From an uncultured Brachyspira sp. (GTDB lineage: Bacteria > Spirochaetota > Brachyspiria > Brachyspirales > Brachyspiraceae): a stretch of 64,000 bases of DNA. The position numbers were made by a program, and so were the translations under genes. Location: NCBI RefSeq assembly GCF_944388875.1, contig NZ_CALXKQ010000007.1:1-64000 (forward strand). The letters run 5' to 3'. The notes below the pieces were generated by a model that saw nothing but the letters and a program-made list of their open reading frames with translations, did no database searches and had not been told where the DNA came from. Positions 26,923 to 35,638 of the stretch are shown here, piece after piece (the stretch's first letter is position 1; each line of letters starts with the position of its first letter).

Positions 26923-28551
26923 TTACTTGAATAAACTCATTAATGCAGGTATCCATTGATACGCAGTTCCTATTGCAGTACCTACAGCTATTGACAATAG
27001 TAATCTTAATACAATATAAGGCTTCAATGGGAATAATATATTTCTAGCTGCCAAATATCCGCTTAATAAAGCACCCGTAAATCCTCCTCCTGGGAAGTTC
27101 CAAGCACTGGCAAAATGTAAGTTTTTAACAGTAGGAGATACTCTCACACAGCGGCTTTTTTTCAAATAAGTATCCTGTACAAATCCGTAAGGAGTTCCGT
27201 CTGGAGTTTTAATATATCTCTTAATAGTTTTAGGAGTAGCAACTTCATAGTACTCTATATTATCTCTAAATCCAGGGTAATGCTGTTCTGCTCTGTCTAT
27301 CAATTTTTCTGCCATTTCTTTTTTTCTGGCTTTATATTCTTCATCGCTTAAATCTTTCCATTCATCTAAGAAAGAAGGTCCTGTAAGTACAGCAAATGAA
27401 CGGTTATCTCCCTCTTCCACTAATCCGCTGTCTATAGCTGAATAATCTACAAATACAAAGTTTCTATCTTCTACAGGTATTCCTCTTTGCCCTTTAGCAT
27501 CTTCTTTAAATTTTGTATTTAATGTTTTCTCAGTAGTTATAAAAGTAGAGTATGCATTGTTAGGATAAAGTTCTGAGAATTTTTTCTTAAATATTATGTA
27601 AACTGTATAAAGAGATACTGAGTTTTTAAGTTTCTTTATTCTATTATCTTCATATCCTTTAGGAAGAAGCTCATCATAAACTATTTGAGGTGCAGCATTT
27701 GCTATTATATAATCAGCATTAACTGTAACTTCCTGTTTTGCTCTTTTATCAAAATAAGTTACTCCCTCAGCAATATTACCTTTAACATTTATTTTCTTAA
27801 CTTCAGAAGATACTCTTATCTCTCCTCCATTTTCTTTTATTATATCAGCTAAAGCATTAGATAAATTCTGACTTCCGCCTTTAACAAAGTAAGCAGAATT
27901 ATAATATGCTCCCTGAGCACAAGCATGATAATACCAAGTAAACTCATAAGGGTTTTGATGGTAATATGTTATATTAATATTTAAAATCCTCTTTAACTTA
28001 TCACTCTTTATTATAGAGTCCAAAACATCCCCAGTATTCTTCTGTGTAAACAATTGATAAAGTATCATAGGAAATGTTGTTACTGGAAAGAAAAAGAAAT
28101 CCCAAAATTTCAAATCATAAGGAACTCTTCTTATCATATACATCATTCTTGAAAGTCCTGCAAAATATTTTTTAATACCTGCTTTCTCCTCTGGAAACTC
28201 TTTTTCCAAAGTATTAATAACATTTTCATAACCTTCAGGTATAGTCAAATCTGTAGATTCAGTTTTTATTCTCCAAGTTTGAGGAAGCTGTACCAAATTG
28301 ACTCTATCATAAAGTCCAAGTTTGCTGAATATTACATGCTTCATCTCTCTATTTTTTTTAGCCATGTCTAATTCATGAAGTCCAACTTCAAACTTAACAT
28401 TCTTTCTTTTATATACTGTAGCACATCCGCCTACTATATTATGGCTTTCTAATACAAGAACTTTTTTTCCTTGTTTTGCTAAATAGGCTCCTGATGTTAA
28501 TCCTCCTAAACCAGAACCTATTATTACTATATCATATTTATTATTAGTCAT
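26923..28551 (-). CDS. Phytoene desaturase/CrtISO-type FAD-dependent oxidoreductase
   Basis: The 542-residue flavoprotein has an N-terminal Rossmann motif 'DIVIIGSGLGGLTSGAYLAK' (about 7-26) and 'VLESHNIVGGCATVY', the FAD-binding pattern of the CrtI/CrtISO/RetSat group. Near the C-terminus 'NLHFASAWNFPGGGFTGALL' is the matching FAD-binding end motif. A last hydrophobic helix (about 510-535) could anchor it to the membrane. No carotenoid genes are near, so the substrate is unknown; polyprenoid or quinone-related lipids are possible. The flavodoxin gene upstream on the same strand is 210 bp away and could be its electron donor. Confidence 0.85.
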   Translation of the reverse strand: MTNNKYDIVIIGSGLGGLTSGAYLAKQGKKVLVLESHNIVGGCATVYKRKNVKFEVGLHELDMAKKNREMKHVIFSKLGLYDRVNLVQLPQTWRIKTESTDLTIPEGYENVINTLEKEFPEEKAGIKKYFAGLSRMMYMIRRVPYDLKFWDFFFFPVTTFPMILYQLFTQKNTGDVLDSIIKSDKLKRILNINITYYHQNPYEFTWYYHACAQGAYYNSAYFVKGGSQNLSNALADIIKENGGEIRVSSEVKKINVKGNIAEGVTYFDKRAKQEVTVNADYIIANAAPQIVYDELLPKGYEDNRIKKLKNSVSLYTVYIIFKKKFSELYPNNAYSTFITTEKTLNTKFKEDAKGQRGIPVEDRNFVFVDYSAIDSGLVEEGDNRSFAVLTGPSFLDEWKDLSDEEYKARKKEMAEKLIDRAEQHYPGFRDNIEYYEVATPKTIKRYIKTPDGTPYGFVQDTYLKKSRCVRVSPTVKNLHFASAWNFPGGGFTGALLSGYLAARNILFPLKPYIVLRLLLSIAVGTAIGTAYQWIPALMSLFK

Positions 28552-28761
28552 ATTTAATCTCCTTATTAAATTATTGTACCCTGTTTCATCATAAGCATTT
28601 TTATTATTTTTTACTTATATATAAATAATAATATAAAAAAATAAAAATACAAGCGTTTTTTATAAAAAATGCGTATATGTAGTTCTTTTTTTTAAAAAAT
28701 TTACGAATTATTTTAAATATTTGTAGTATATGTATTGTGAATAAATTTTAAGATAATAATA

Positions 28762-29328
28762 TTAATTGTTATTTAATTCTTTGTTTTTCTTTTTTATATC
28801 GAGTACTATTTCTTCTATAGAATTTTTATTTAGGAAATCTATTTTTTTACCATAATTTTCCAATAATAACTTTTCATCTTCTGTTTTTACTGTTTTAGTT
28901 GCTATTATCCTTCTTAACATGTGCATCATAAGTGCATGATGAAGCTTAAGTTTATCAAAATCTATAGAACCTCTTAAAAAATAAAATTTCATCTTATCTT
29001 TTATATTAGATTTAAAATTTTGATTAACAGCGTTATTATACAGTTCTTTATCTTCAGGGTTTCCAAGCCCAACTACAACACAATATAAATGCTTATCACC
29101 TTTTAACTTGTTAAAAAATTGTTTTATTCTCTTAGCAGAAGAAAGCTTACCAGCATATAAAGCACCCGCAAACACAATAAACTCATAATTATTTAAATTT
29201 TGAACGGTTACATTATCAATATTATATAAATCCCCATGAAGTTTATCTGCTATCCATTTGGCATAAGTTCTTGTTGTTCCATATTTACTTTTATAAAGCA
29301 CTGCGATATTAGCTGCCATAATATTCAT
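28762..29328 (-). CDS. Flavodoxin-domain protein (HemG/flavodoxin-like)
   Basis: The 188-residue cytoplasmic electron-transfer protein has an N-terminal FMN phosphate loop 'LYKSKYGTTRTYAKWIA' and a later loop 'FVFAGALYAGKLSSAKRIK'-like segment. The C-terminal part is basic and helical. The size and pattern resemble the flavodoxin_5/HemG group rather than short-chain flavodoxin. ATG 29328 and ATG 29319 are both possible starts; homology begins at 29316 (AANIAVLYKS). It is preceded by a promoter, two tiny ORFs and a hairpin (see 29371-29624). Confidence 0.8.
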   Translation of the reverse strand: MNIMAANIAVLYKSKYGTTRTYAKWIADKLHGDLYNIDNVTVQNLNNYEFIVFAGALYAGKLSSAKRIKQFFNKLKGDKHLYCVVVGLGNPEDKELYNNAVNQNFKSNIKDKMKFYFLRGSIDFDKLKLHHALMMHMLRRIIATKTVKTEDEKLLLENYGKKIDFLNKNSIEEIVLDIKKKNKELNNN

Positions 29329-29370
29329 TCCTATTTATTAATTTTTTTAATTATAACTTTTATTAAATAT

Positions 29371-29407
29371 AAAAAACTTATTCGTATATAAGAATATAAA
29401 GTTTTTT
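29371..29407 (-). terminator. Terminator-like hairpin upstream of the flavodoxin gene
   Basis: On the minus strand AAAAAACTTTATATTC pairs with GAATAAGTTTTTT around an 8-nt loop, ending in a U-rich run. It lies between the small ORFs and the flavodoxin start (29328), so it may attenuate flavodoxin expression or end a short RNA. Confidence 0.5.
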
Positions 29408-29435
29408 AATATTATAATTTTTTACTTCATATAGT

Positions 29436-29486
29436 TTAATCTGTTAATTCGCTAATAAGGTTAATGTCCATATTTTTATTTTTCAT
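29436..29486 (-). CDS. Possible 16-residue small ORF
   Basis: ATG at 29486 reads 'MKNKNMDINLISELTD' and stops. AGAGAAA precedes it. The text looks like the N-terminus of a helix-turn-helix regulator cut off by a stop, but it is too short for a firm call. It could be chance. Confidence 0.25.
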   Translation of the reverse strand: MKNKNMDINLISELTD

Positions 29487-29496
29487 ATTTTTCTCT

Positions 29497-29589
29497 TTAT
29501 ATACCTTGCTTAAATACTATTAACATGCCTTCATTTTTTCTTCTTATTATATCTAACAACTGTATATAAAGAAAAGTATACATTTTCAT
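29497..29589 (-). CDS. Possible 30-residue leaderless small ORF
   Basis: ATG at 29589 lies 6 bp after the -10 box TATAAT (29601-29596), so the start codon is near the predicted +1. It reads 'MKMYTFLYIQLLDIIRRKNE' and ends '...GMLIVFKQGI'. No homologue is known to me. It could be a real leaderless peptide, or simply the untranslated leader of the flavodoxin gene. Confidence 0.3.
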   Translation of the reverse strand: MKMYTFLYIQLLDIIRRKNEGMLIVFKQGI

Positions 29590-29595
29590 TATTTA

Positions 29596-29624
29596 ATTAT
29601 ACTAAAAACATCACAATTTGTCAA
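29596..29624 (-). promoter_or_regulatory. Strong sigma-70-type promoter upstream of the flavodoxin gene
   Basis: On the minus strand TTGACA (29624-29619) and TATAAT (29601-29596) are both consensus and 17 bp apart. The predicted start is near 29589, giving a leader of about 260 nt before the flavodoxin ATG. The gap 29329-29669 holds this promoter, two tiny ORFs and the hairpin at 29371. Confidence 0.75.
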
Positions 29625-29669
29625 AGTTTATAATTAAAACTGCTTACTTAAGAGATATATCAATAAAAA

Positions 29670-30935
29670 TTATTTATTTAATTTAGCATCATGTATATTA
29701 TTTTCTGATACAATTTTTATTATCTCAAGCGTAGTTTCCAAACTTTTATGAAATGACTCTATAGGCAAAAACTCATATATAGAGTGGAAATTATGAGCTC
29801 CTGTAAAATAATTAGGAGTTAAAAGTCCTTTCACTGATAAAGCAGAACCATCAGTACCGCCTCTCATTGATATAGTTTTAGGCTCTATATTAAGATTCTT
29901 CATAGCCTCATAGATAACATCTATTGCAAATCTGTCATCCTTAATAGAATCTGCAATGTTAGCATAAACATCATCTATAGTTAATGATATTTTTGCTCTA
30001 GGCTCTAATTTCTGATATTTTTCAACTGCTTCTATTATCTTAGATTTTTTTTCTTCATAAAGTTTCTTATTATGATCTCTTATATTTAGTTTTAACGATG
30101 CATTTCTTTGATTTCCGCTTATTCCTTGAACCCAAATATATCCTTCTTTCTTTTCCGTGCATTCAGGGGTAGATGTTCTGTCAAATTCATTGGCTATATC
30201 TATGGCTATAAGTATGGGATTAACCAAAACACCTTTCGCACTCATAGGATGAGCAGTTACTCCCTCTATATCTATAGAAGCACTTCCTGCATTGAATGTT
30301 TCATATACAACCTCCCCTATCTCACAGGAATCTATAGTATAGGCAAAATCTGGTTTAAATACATTCAAATCCAATGCCTTAGAACCAAGAAGTCCTATCT
30401 CTTCATCTGGTACAAAAGCTATGTATATATCACCATGTTCAATATTATTATCTGCTATATATTTTAAAGCCGATATTACTGTAGCTATTGCTGCCTTATT
30501 ATCAGCACCTAATACGCTTGTACCATCCGAAAATATTATCTTATCATTAATGTATTTTTTTATTTCAGGATGTTCTGATACTCTAAACATTATATTTTTT
30601 TCTTTGTTTAAACACAAATCCTCTCCTTCGAATTTCAATATCTGAGGATGAACATCTCCTGTAAGTCCAACGTCAACAGTATCAAGATGAGCAACAAAAC
30701 CAATAGAATGCACATTGTCCTTATTTTTAGGAAGCAATGCTGTAACTACTGCATTATCATTAACAATTATATCTTTTAATCCTAAAGATTTTAAATCATC
30801 AGCAAGTACTCTAGCAAGCCTCATCTGTCCTTCTGAACTAGGAATGATCTTTACACCTGCATTGCTTTGGCTTGGTATTGCTGAATATTTAAAAAAGCTG
30901 TCTATTTGAAATTTTTTAATATTATCGTTTAACAT
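29670..30935 (-). CDS. pepT: Peptidase T (tripeptide aminopeptidase)
   Basis: PepT is a cytoplasmic M20 zinc peptidase that removes N-terminal residues from tripeptides. Metal-site motifs are 'SIGFVAHLDTVDVGL' (His, Asp), 'VLGADNKAAIA' (bridging Asp), 'FVPDEEIGLLG' (Glu-Glu) and 'TYTIDSCEIGEV'; 'SMRGGTDGSALS' and 'YFTGAHNFHSIYEF' follow. The frame runs on to 30986, but AGAGGT lies before the ATG at 30935, which gives the usual N-terminus. The length is 421 residues. It is 28 bp after the abgT-family gene and probably in its operon. Confidence 0.94.
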   Translation of the reverse strand: MLNDNIKKFQIDSFFKYSAIPSQSNAGVKIIPSSEGQMRLARVLADDLKSLGLKDIIVNDNAVVTALLPKNKDNVHSIGFVAHLDTVDVGLTGDVHPQILKFEGEDLCLNKEKNIMFRVSEHPEIKKYINDKIIFSDGTSVLGADNKAAIATVISALKYIADNNIEHGDIYIAFVPDEEIGLLGSKALDLNVFKPDFAYTIDSCEIGEVVYETFNAGSASIDIEGVTAHPMSAKGVLVNPILIAIDIANEFDRTSTPECTEKKEGYIWVQGISGNQRNASLKLNIRDHNKKLYEEKKSKIIEAVEKYQKLEPRAKISLTIDDVYANIADSIKDDRFAIDVIYEAMKNLNIEPKTISMRGGTDGSALSVKGLLTPNYFTGAHNFHSIYEFLPIESFHKSLETTLEIIKIVSENNIHDAKLNK

Positions 30936-30963
30936 ATTTACCTCTTTTTTTATTATTATAATT

Positions 30964-32526
30964 TTAATGAATAGGCGGATATACATAACCGCTGTTAAAC
31001 CCTATAGGTATATTTAATCCCCAGAATATATAAAGCATTATCATAAGCACAACAAGCAATCCTATACTATAAGGAAGCATCATAGAAGATAATGTTCCAA
31101 CCCCTGTTTTACTGCAGTACTTCTGACAATAAGAAATTATCAGAGGATAAAAGGCAAAAATCGGAGTAACTACATTAATAGCTGAATCACTTACTCTAAA
31201 GGCTGCCTGAGTGAGTTCTGGAGATATACCCACAGCCATAAGCATTGGTACAAATATAGGTGCTAATATAGCCCATTTTGATGAAGCTGAAGTTATTAAC
31301 AAATTCAATATAGCCGTAAGCAAAGTTATACCTGCTATAGTGATTTTTGGAGACATATTCAATGACTTCAAAAACTCGGCACCTGATATAGCTATCAATG
31401 TACCCACATTAGAGTTACCGAAAACATACAAAAACTGAGCACAGAAAAATGAAAAAGTAAGAAATGAAGCTAGATTCTTAACACTTCCAGCCATAGCCAA
31501 ACTAAAGTCTTTTGTTGTTTTAAACTTATCTGTAAGCTTTCCATATATGAATCCCGGTATAACTAAAAATAAAAAAAGTATAGGTACTATTGCCTGCATG
31601 ACAGGAGCATCAGGAGTTGTTAGGCTGCCATTAGGAGATCTTAATAAAGACTTTTCTGGTATAAGCAAAACTATCAAAAGTACAAACATCAATATCAAAA
31701 CAGAAAATGCTATTTTAAAAGCTCTGTTTTCTTCTTTTGTTATTGATGAAATACTAGTATCTTCAGGCTTAATTCCTTCATCAATAGGCATTGTCTTCCA
31801 TAAAAAAGGCTCCACTATTTTATCAGTAATAAACCAGCATACTAGAATAACAGAAAAAGTTGATGATATACTCAAAAAATAATTACATAAAACATTAACA
31901 GTATAATTAGGGTCTATAAGTCTTGCCGCACCTTGTGTAAATCCCTGCATTATAGGGTCTATTGTAGAAGGTGTATAGCTTGCCGAGAAACCTCCCGCAA
32001 GTCCTGCAAATGAAGCTGCAATTCCTGCCAAAGGATGTCTTCCAACTGCAAAAAACATTATAGAAGCCATAGGCATTAATATAACATAAGAAGAATCTGA
32101 AGTTATATGGCTTACTACAGATATAAATATTATTGCTGGAGCTATTGCTTTTTTTGGTATTATTGCAAGCAGCTTAATAAGGATCATTCTAATAAATCCG
32201 CTGCCCTCTGCTACTCCTATACCTAATGTTGCTACAACCGTTATACCCAAAGGAGGAAAATTTACAAAATTAGATGTCATCTTTGTTATAAATTTAGTAA
32301 GCTCTAAAGGAGCAAGCATATTTATAATCTTTATCTGTTCTCCAGTTGTAGGATGAAAATAATTAAATGTAAAATGAGATAATATCCATGATACTATAAG
32401 CATTATAAAAAATGCTATAAGAAATAAAATAGTTATGTCTGGAAGTTTATTTCCTACCGCTTCAATAATATTAAGAAAACTCTCAAACTTGTTAGATTTT
32501 TTCATTACCTTCCCATCTATTTGCAT
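30964..32526 (-). CDS. AbgT-family transporter
   Basis: The 520-residue protein has about 12 membrane segments. It begins 'FLNIIEAVGNKLPDITILFL', the typical AbgT start, and later 'FPPLGITVVATLGIGVAEGS' and 'SDSSYVILMPMASIMFFAVG', then 'FRVSDSAINVVTPIFAFYPL'. AbgT proteins carry p-aminobenzoyl-glutamate or related compounds across the inner membrane, and some export sulfonamides. AGGAG 5 nt before ATG 32526 supports this start. Pairing with a peptidase recalls abgT-abgAB loci, where the imported conjugate is hydrolysed. Confidence 0.92.
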   Translation of the reverse strand: MQIDGKVMKKSNKFESFLNIIEAVGNKLPDITILFLIAFFIMLIVSWILSHFTFNYFHPTTGEQIKIINMLAPLELTKFITKMTSNFVNFPPLGITVVATLGIGVAEGSGFIRMILIKLLAIIPKKAIAPAIIFISVVSHITSDSSYVILMPMASIMFFAVGRHPLAGIAASFAGLAGGFSASYTPSTIDPIMQGFTQGAARLIDPNYTVNVLCNYFLSISSTFSVILVCWFITDKIVEPFLWKTMPIDEGIKPEDTSISSITKEENRAFKIAFSVLILMFVLLIVLLIPEKSLLRSPNGSLTTPDAPVMQAIVPILFLFLVIPGFIYGKLTDKFKTTKDFSLAMAGSVKNLASFLTFSFFCAQFLYVFGNSNVGTLIAISGAEFLKSLNMSPKITIAGITLLTAILNLLITSASSKWAILAPIFVPMLMAVGISPELTQAAFRVSDSAINVVTPIFAFYPLIISYCQKYCSKTGVGTLSSMMLPYSIGLLVVLMIMLYIFWGLNIPIGFNSGYVYPPIH

Positions 32527-32760
32527 AAAAACTCCTATTAAAAAATATTATTATAAATTTATTTGAAAAAATAATTCCAAATAAAAACAATATAAAACTA
32601 TTGCCCCATATACATCAAAAATTAATTTTAGAAAAAACGATAATATTATATAATAAAAAATATATTCATCAATAAATTTAAATTAGTTTTTTAATATATC
32701 AATTTTTTATTTTATGATTTTTATTACGATATTATAAATAAATATTTTTTAAGGGATAAT

Positions 32761-33138
32761 ATGCACAAATTATATATAATTATAATATTACTTTTTATCG
32801 CATCTTCATGCCGACAAAAAGAAATAATAAGTATAGAAAAACCTGCTGTAGATATAAGATTTATAGGAACATGGGTATTTAAAAACTCCAATAATGAATA
32901 TGAAAAATATACTTTTTTTAATAATAATAAAATAGAATACAGCTGCAGCAATAATTATAAATCCAATGATTCAGAAACAAATAAAATATTAACTTATGAA
33001 TGGAAAAAAGAAGGCGGAAATTATTATTACAGATTATGGAATAATGAATTGGATACTTGGTCAGATTTTCCAATAAAATATATTAACACAAATATGATAA
33101 AAATATACTCAGATTTCTTTGAAAAATCATATATTTAA
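32761..33138 (+). CDS. Small lipoprotein
   Basis: The 125-residue protein has a lipoprotein signal 'MHKLYIIIILLFIASSC' with the lipobox Cys at about 17. The mature part begins after a spacer with 'FIGTWVFKNSNNEYEKYTFF', the start seen in lipocalin-like small spirochaete lipoproteins, and is rich in Asn and Tyr. AAGGGATAAT precedes the ATG. The function is unknown. The gap before it (32527-32760) shows nothing else. Confidence 0.75.
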   Translation: MHKLYIIIILLFIASSCRQKEIISIEKPAVDIRFIGTWVFKNSNNEYEKYTFFNNNKIEYSCSNNYKSNDSETNKILTYEWKKEGGNYYYRLWNNELDTWSDFPIKYINTNMIKIYSDFFEKSYI

Positions 33139-33178
33139 TATATAATATCAAATATTATTTTGTTGGGTTTATTAAAAA

Positions 33179-33454
33179 GTGGATTTATTAGTTCTTATAT
33201 TTTTTATAATAATCATTATTATATTTATATTAATGTTTGGAATATTATTCTTTGTATCTGGAATAAACAAAGTTATAGATTTAATATCAATGATAGTGTT
33301 TAGAAACCATGAGGATTGTCCTTTTTGCGGATGCAAAAATTCCATGAGAATAATAAAAACTTCGTCAGGATATAAAAAAGTATGCAATAAATGTAAATTT
33401 TCTGTCGAAATAGAAGATAACAAAATTGATGATAAGGATAAAAAAGATGGGTAA
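33179..33454 (+). CDS. Membrane-anchored zinc-ribbon small protein
   Basis: The 91-residue ORF starts with GTG 33179. One long membrane helix (about 2-38) is followed by a cytoplasmic zinc ribbon: 'CPFCGC' (about 46-51) and 'CNKCKF' (about 69-74), a CxxC-x20-CxxC arrangement, then an acidic/basic tail. No strong ribosome-binding site is visible and the start could be later. It overlaps no RNA gene; tRNA-Leu follows on the other strand. The function is unknown. Confidence 0.65.
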   Translation: MDLLVLIFFIIIIIIFILMFGILFFVSGINKVIDLISMIVFRNHEDCPFCGCKNSMRIIKTSSGYKKVCNKCKFSVEIEDNKIDDKDKKDG

Positions 33455-33465
33455 AGAATATATTT

Positions 33466-33545
33466 GCGAGAGGAGGGAGTCGAACCCTCATGCCTAGGGC
33501 GCTAGATCCTAAGTCTAGTGCGTCTGCCAATTTCGCCACCCTCGC
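33466..33545 (-). tRNA. tRNA-Leu (anticodon UAG)
   Basis: On the minus strand GCGAGGG pairs with the 3' CCTCTCGC end. The anticodon arm CTAGA-CTTAGGA-TCTAG gives TAG. A variable arm GCC-CTA-GGC and the T arm GAGGG-TTCGACT-CCCTC follow. The long variable arm fits class II tRNA-Leu. CCA is not encoded. Confidence 0.95.
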
Positions 33546-33557
33546 TTTTGTTTATCT

Positions 33558-33585
33558 ATTATACATTATATAATTTTTTTTGCAA
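33558..33585 (-). promoter_or_regulatory. Promoter of tRNA-Leu
   Basis: On the minus strand TTGCAA (33585-33580) and TATAAT (33563-33558) are 16 bp apart. The -10 box ends 12 bp before the tRNA 5' end. Confidence 0.6.
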
Positions 33586-33595
33586 GAAGTGTTTT

Positions 33596-35344
33596 ATGAC
33601 TAAAATCCAAAAAGTTAAAAAATTTTTTAATAAATTAAAGGTCTTTTTTACAGAAGACATATATAATTTAGATCAAAACTCATTCAAACCAATACAAAGA
33701 TTTTTTATAGATGTGTACAGAGTTATAGTATTTGCTGTAACTGACTTTATTAAAGATGATTGCAGTATAAGAGCAGCTTCATTGACATATCTTGTAACAT
33801 TATCTTTCATACCTGCTTTAATAGTAGGACTCTTCATACTAAGAATATTTAATATATATCAGAACATATTTGTAGTTATTTTTGAATGGATGGAAAAAAA
33901 TGCTCCATTTTATGAACCAATGGTTAGGCAAATATTAAATATAGCAGATAATACAGATTTGGCAAGTTTCGGTATAATAGGTGTAATATCTACTATAATA
34001 AGTACAGCATTAATACTTCATAATATACAAAACTGCTTAGTGAAAATATGGCGTGTAAAGGTAAAAACATCAATACCTAGAGTAGCAGCCAACTATATAG
34101 CATTGCTTTTTTTAATACCTATCCTAATAGGAATATCATTTACATTAATAACATATACATCTATAAGTCTGCATAATCTTCCTACTTTGATAAAGATATT
34201 ATTATCATGGGTTACTCCTATAATAGCAATGTCAATACTGATTCTATTTTCTTATGTATTGGTGCCGCAAACTAAAGTAAATTGGTCTAATGCAGCTATA
34301 TCATCAATTTTAGTGGCGGTAACTATAATATCTTTATTCAGTGTATATTTAAAATTGAATATAAATGTAAAAAATTATAAGCAAATATTTGACAGCGATA
34401 AATATAAAATAGAATATGTTGTAAAGGAAATAAGCAGTTATAATAATTATGACAATACAGCATATAATATTGAAACAGAAACAAATGAATATGATACTAA
34501 TGACATTACAGATACAAATATAATTAATGACAATATAATGAGCAATAGTGAAAATATAGACCCAAAATATATATCTAATATAAAATTGGAGAGAATAAGT
34601 TATGTTATAAAAGAAAATATAGGTACTGGTTTTGGTGCTGCAACTTATGAAAAAGAAGCTATTTCAACTAATATGCTTAATTTTACTAACTTCTCACCAA
34701 ATGTATCAGAACAATTAATAAAATATAGTTTTAAAATAAATGATATTGTTACAATAAGCAGTGAAGATAATATGCTTACAAGTATAGCTCCTGCCGAATT
34801 ATCATCAGCAAGCTCATTTGCTCAAATACCTGTATTATTACTTCTATTATATATGGTTTGGAATATAATATTATTCGGTGCTGAATTAACATATTCAATA
34901 CAATATTTCAGGTCTTATGGTGTAGATAAAAACAGTATAAGATTATCTTTTGCAGAAAAAGAAGTTATAGCATTGGAATTTATGCATATAATAACTCACA
35001 GATTTATAAATAGAAAAAAAGCTATAACAATGTATGAATTAGCTAAAGAATTAAAAACTGCCCCAGCAATAATAAATGAAATATCAGAACCATTAGAAAA
35101 ATCAATGTATGTTATAAAAATAGTCAATGGATCAAATATATCATATTCTTTAGGATGCCAGCCAGAATCTATAACTATAGGAGATATTATACATGCTCTT
35201 AAAATGGACGGTGGCTTTAGAAACAAAAATTTAAACTCTAATGATAAATATAAAAGTATAATATATCAAAATAAAGCAATAACTAATAAAGATTATAATA
35301 CAAATTTATTATATTTAGCACATTACAAGAATAATAAAGTATAA
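33596..35344 (+). CDS. YihY/BrkB-family membrane protein with large loop and C-terminal wHTH-like domain
   Basis: The protein has 582 residues from ATG 33596. The frame opens at 33518, inside tRNA-Leu, so that earlier start is not used. 'DCSIRAASLTYLVTLSFIPA' near the N-terminus is the YihY hallmark; about six membrane helices follow. Between helices lies an unusual insert (about 250-410) rich in Asn, Thr, Asp and Glu, probably outside the membrane. The C-terminal part (about 460-560) looks like a winged helix: 'MYELAKELKTAPAIINEISE'. Some members were once called RNase BN, a name since withdrawn; the role is unknown. AAGAAG is a weak ribosome-binding site. Confidence 0.82.
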   Translation: MTKIQKVKKFFNKLKVFFTEDIYNLDQNSFKPIQRFFIDVYRVIVFAVTDFIKDDCSIRAASLTYLVTLSFIPALIVGLFILRIFNIYQNIFVVIFEWMEKNAPFYEPMVRQILNIADNTDLASFGIIGVISTIISTALILHNIQNCLVKIWRVKVKTSIPRVAANYIALLFLIPILIGISFTLITYTSISLHNLPTLIKILLSWVTPIIAMSILILFSYVLVPQTKVNWSNAAISSILVAVTIISLFSVYLKLNINVKNYKQIFDSDKYKIEYVVKEISSYNNYDNTAYNIETETNEYDTNDITDTNIINDNIMSNSENIDPKYISNIKLERISYVIKENIGTGFGAATYEKEAISTNMLNFTNFSPNVSEQLIKYSFKINDIVTISSEDNMLTSIAPAELSSASSFAQIPVLLLLLYMVWNIILFGAELTYSIQYFRSYGVDKNSIRLSFAEKEVIALEFMHIITHRFINRKKAITMYELAKELKTAPAIINEISEPLEKSMYVIKIVNGSNISYSLGCQPESITIGDIIHALKMDGGFRNKNLNSNDKYKSIIYQNKAITNKDYNTNLLYLAHYKNNKV

Positions 35345-35362
35345 CAAAATAATATAATTTGA

Positions 35363-35563
35363 CTTGTTTTATTTATAATAATAACAAATGCGATAATAGA
35401 AGAAGATGAAAATATATCTCAAATAAAAATGGCTGTTGATCAATTAAATGATATTACTCAGGAAAACTCTTATATGGCTCAGGAAAGTGCCGATTTGAGT
35501 AAGAATGTATCCGACAAAACAGAAAATATGGTTAAAAATTTGGATTATTTCTCATTAAACTAA
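35363..35563 (+). pseudogene. C-terminal remnant of a methyl-accepting chemotaxis protein
   Basis: The frame from about 35363 ends at TAA 35561-35563 and reads 'QIKMAVDQLNDITQENSYMA', then a 'QESADLSKNVSDKTENM' segment. This matches the conserved end of chemotaxis receptor signalling domains (I..AV.QLD.ITQQNA..aEE.A). There is no start, sensor or hairpin-tip region in the gap, so it is a decayed fragment of about 60 codons. Confidence 0.65.
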
Positions 35564-35575
35564 GTAATAAAATAC

Positions 35576-35603
35576 TTGACAGATTTACATTTAAATATAT
35601 ATT
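35576..35603 (+). promoter_or_regulatory. Promoter of the zinc-ribbon/rlmN pair
   Basis: TTGACA (35576-35581) and TATATT (35598-35603) are 16 bp apart. The predicted start near 35610 lies about 29 nt before the ATG at 35639, and AAAAGGA is the ribosome-binding site. Confidence 0.6.
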
Positions 35604-35638
35604 TAGTGAAATAAATTTTATTTAAAAAAGGAAAAATT

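Noticed and set aside
33518-33595. Earlier start of the YihY gene
   Set aside because: This part lies inside and just upstream of tRNA-Leu and its promoter; ATG 33596 has a weak but usable ribosome site and fits the family.
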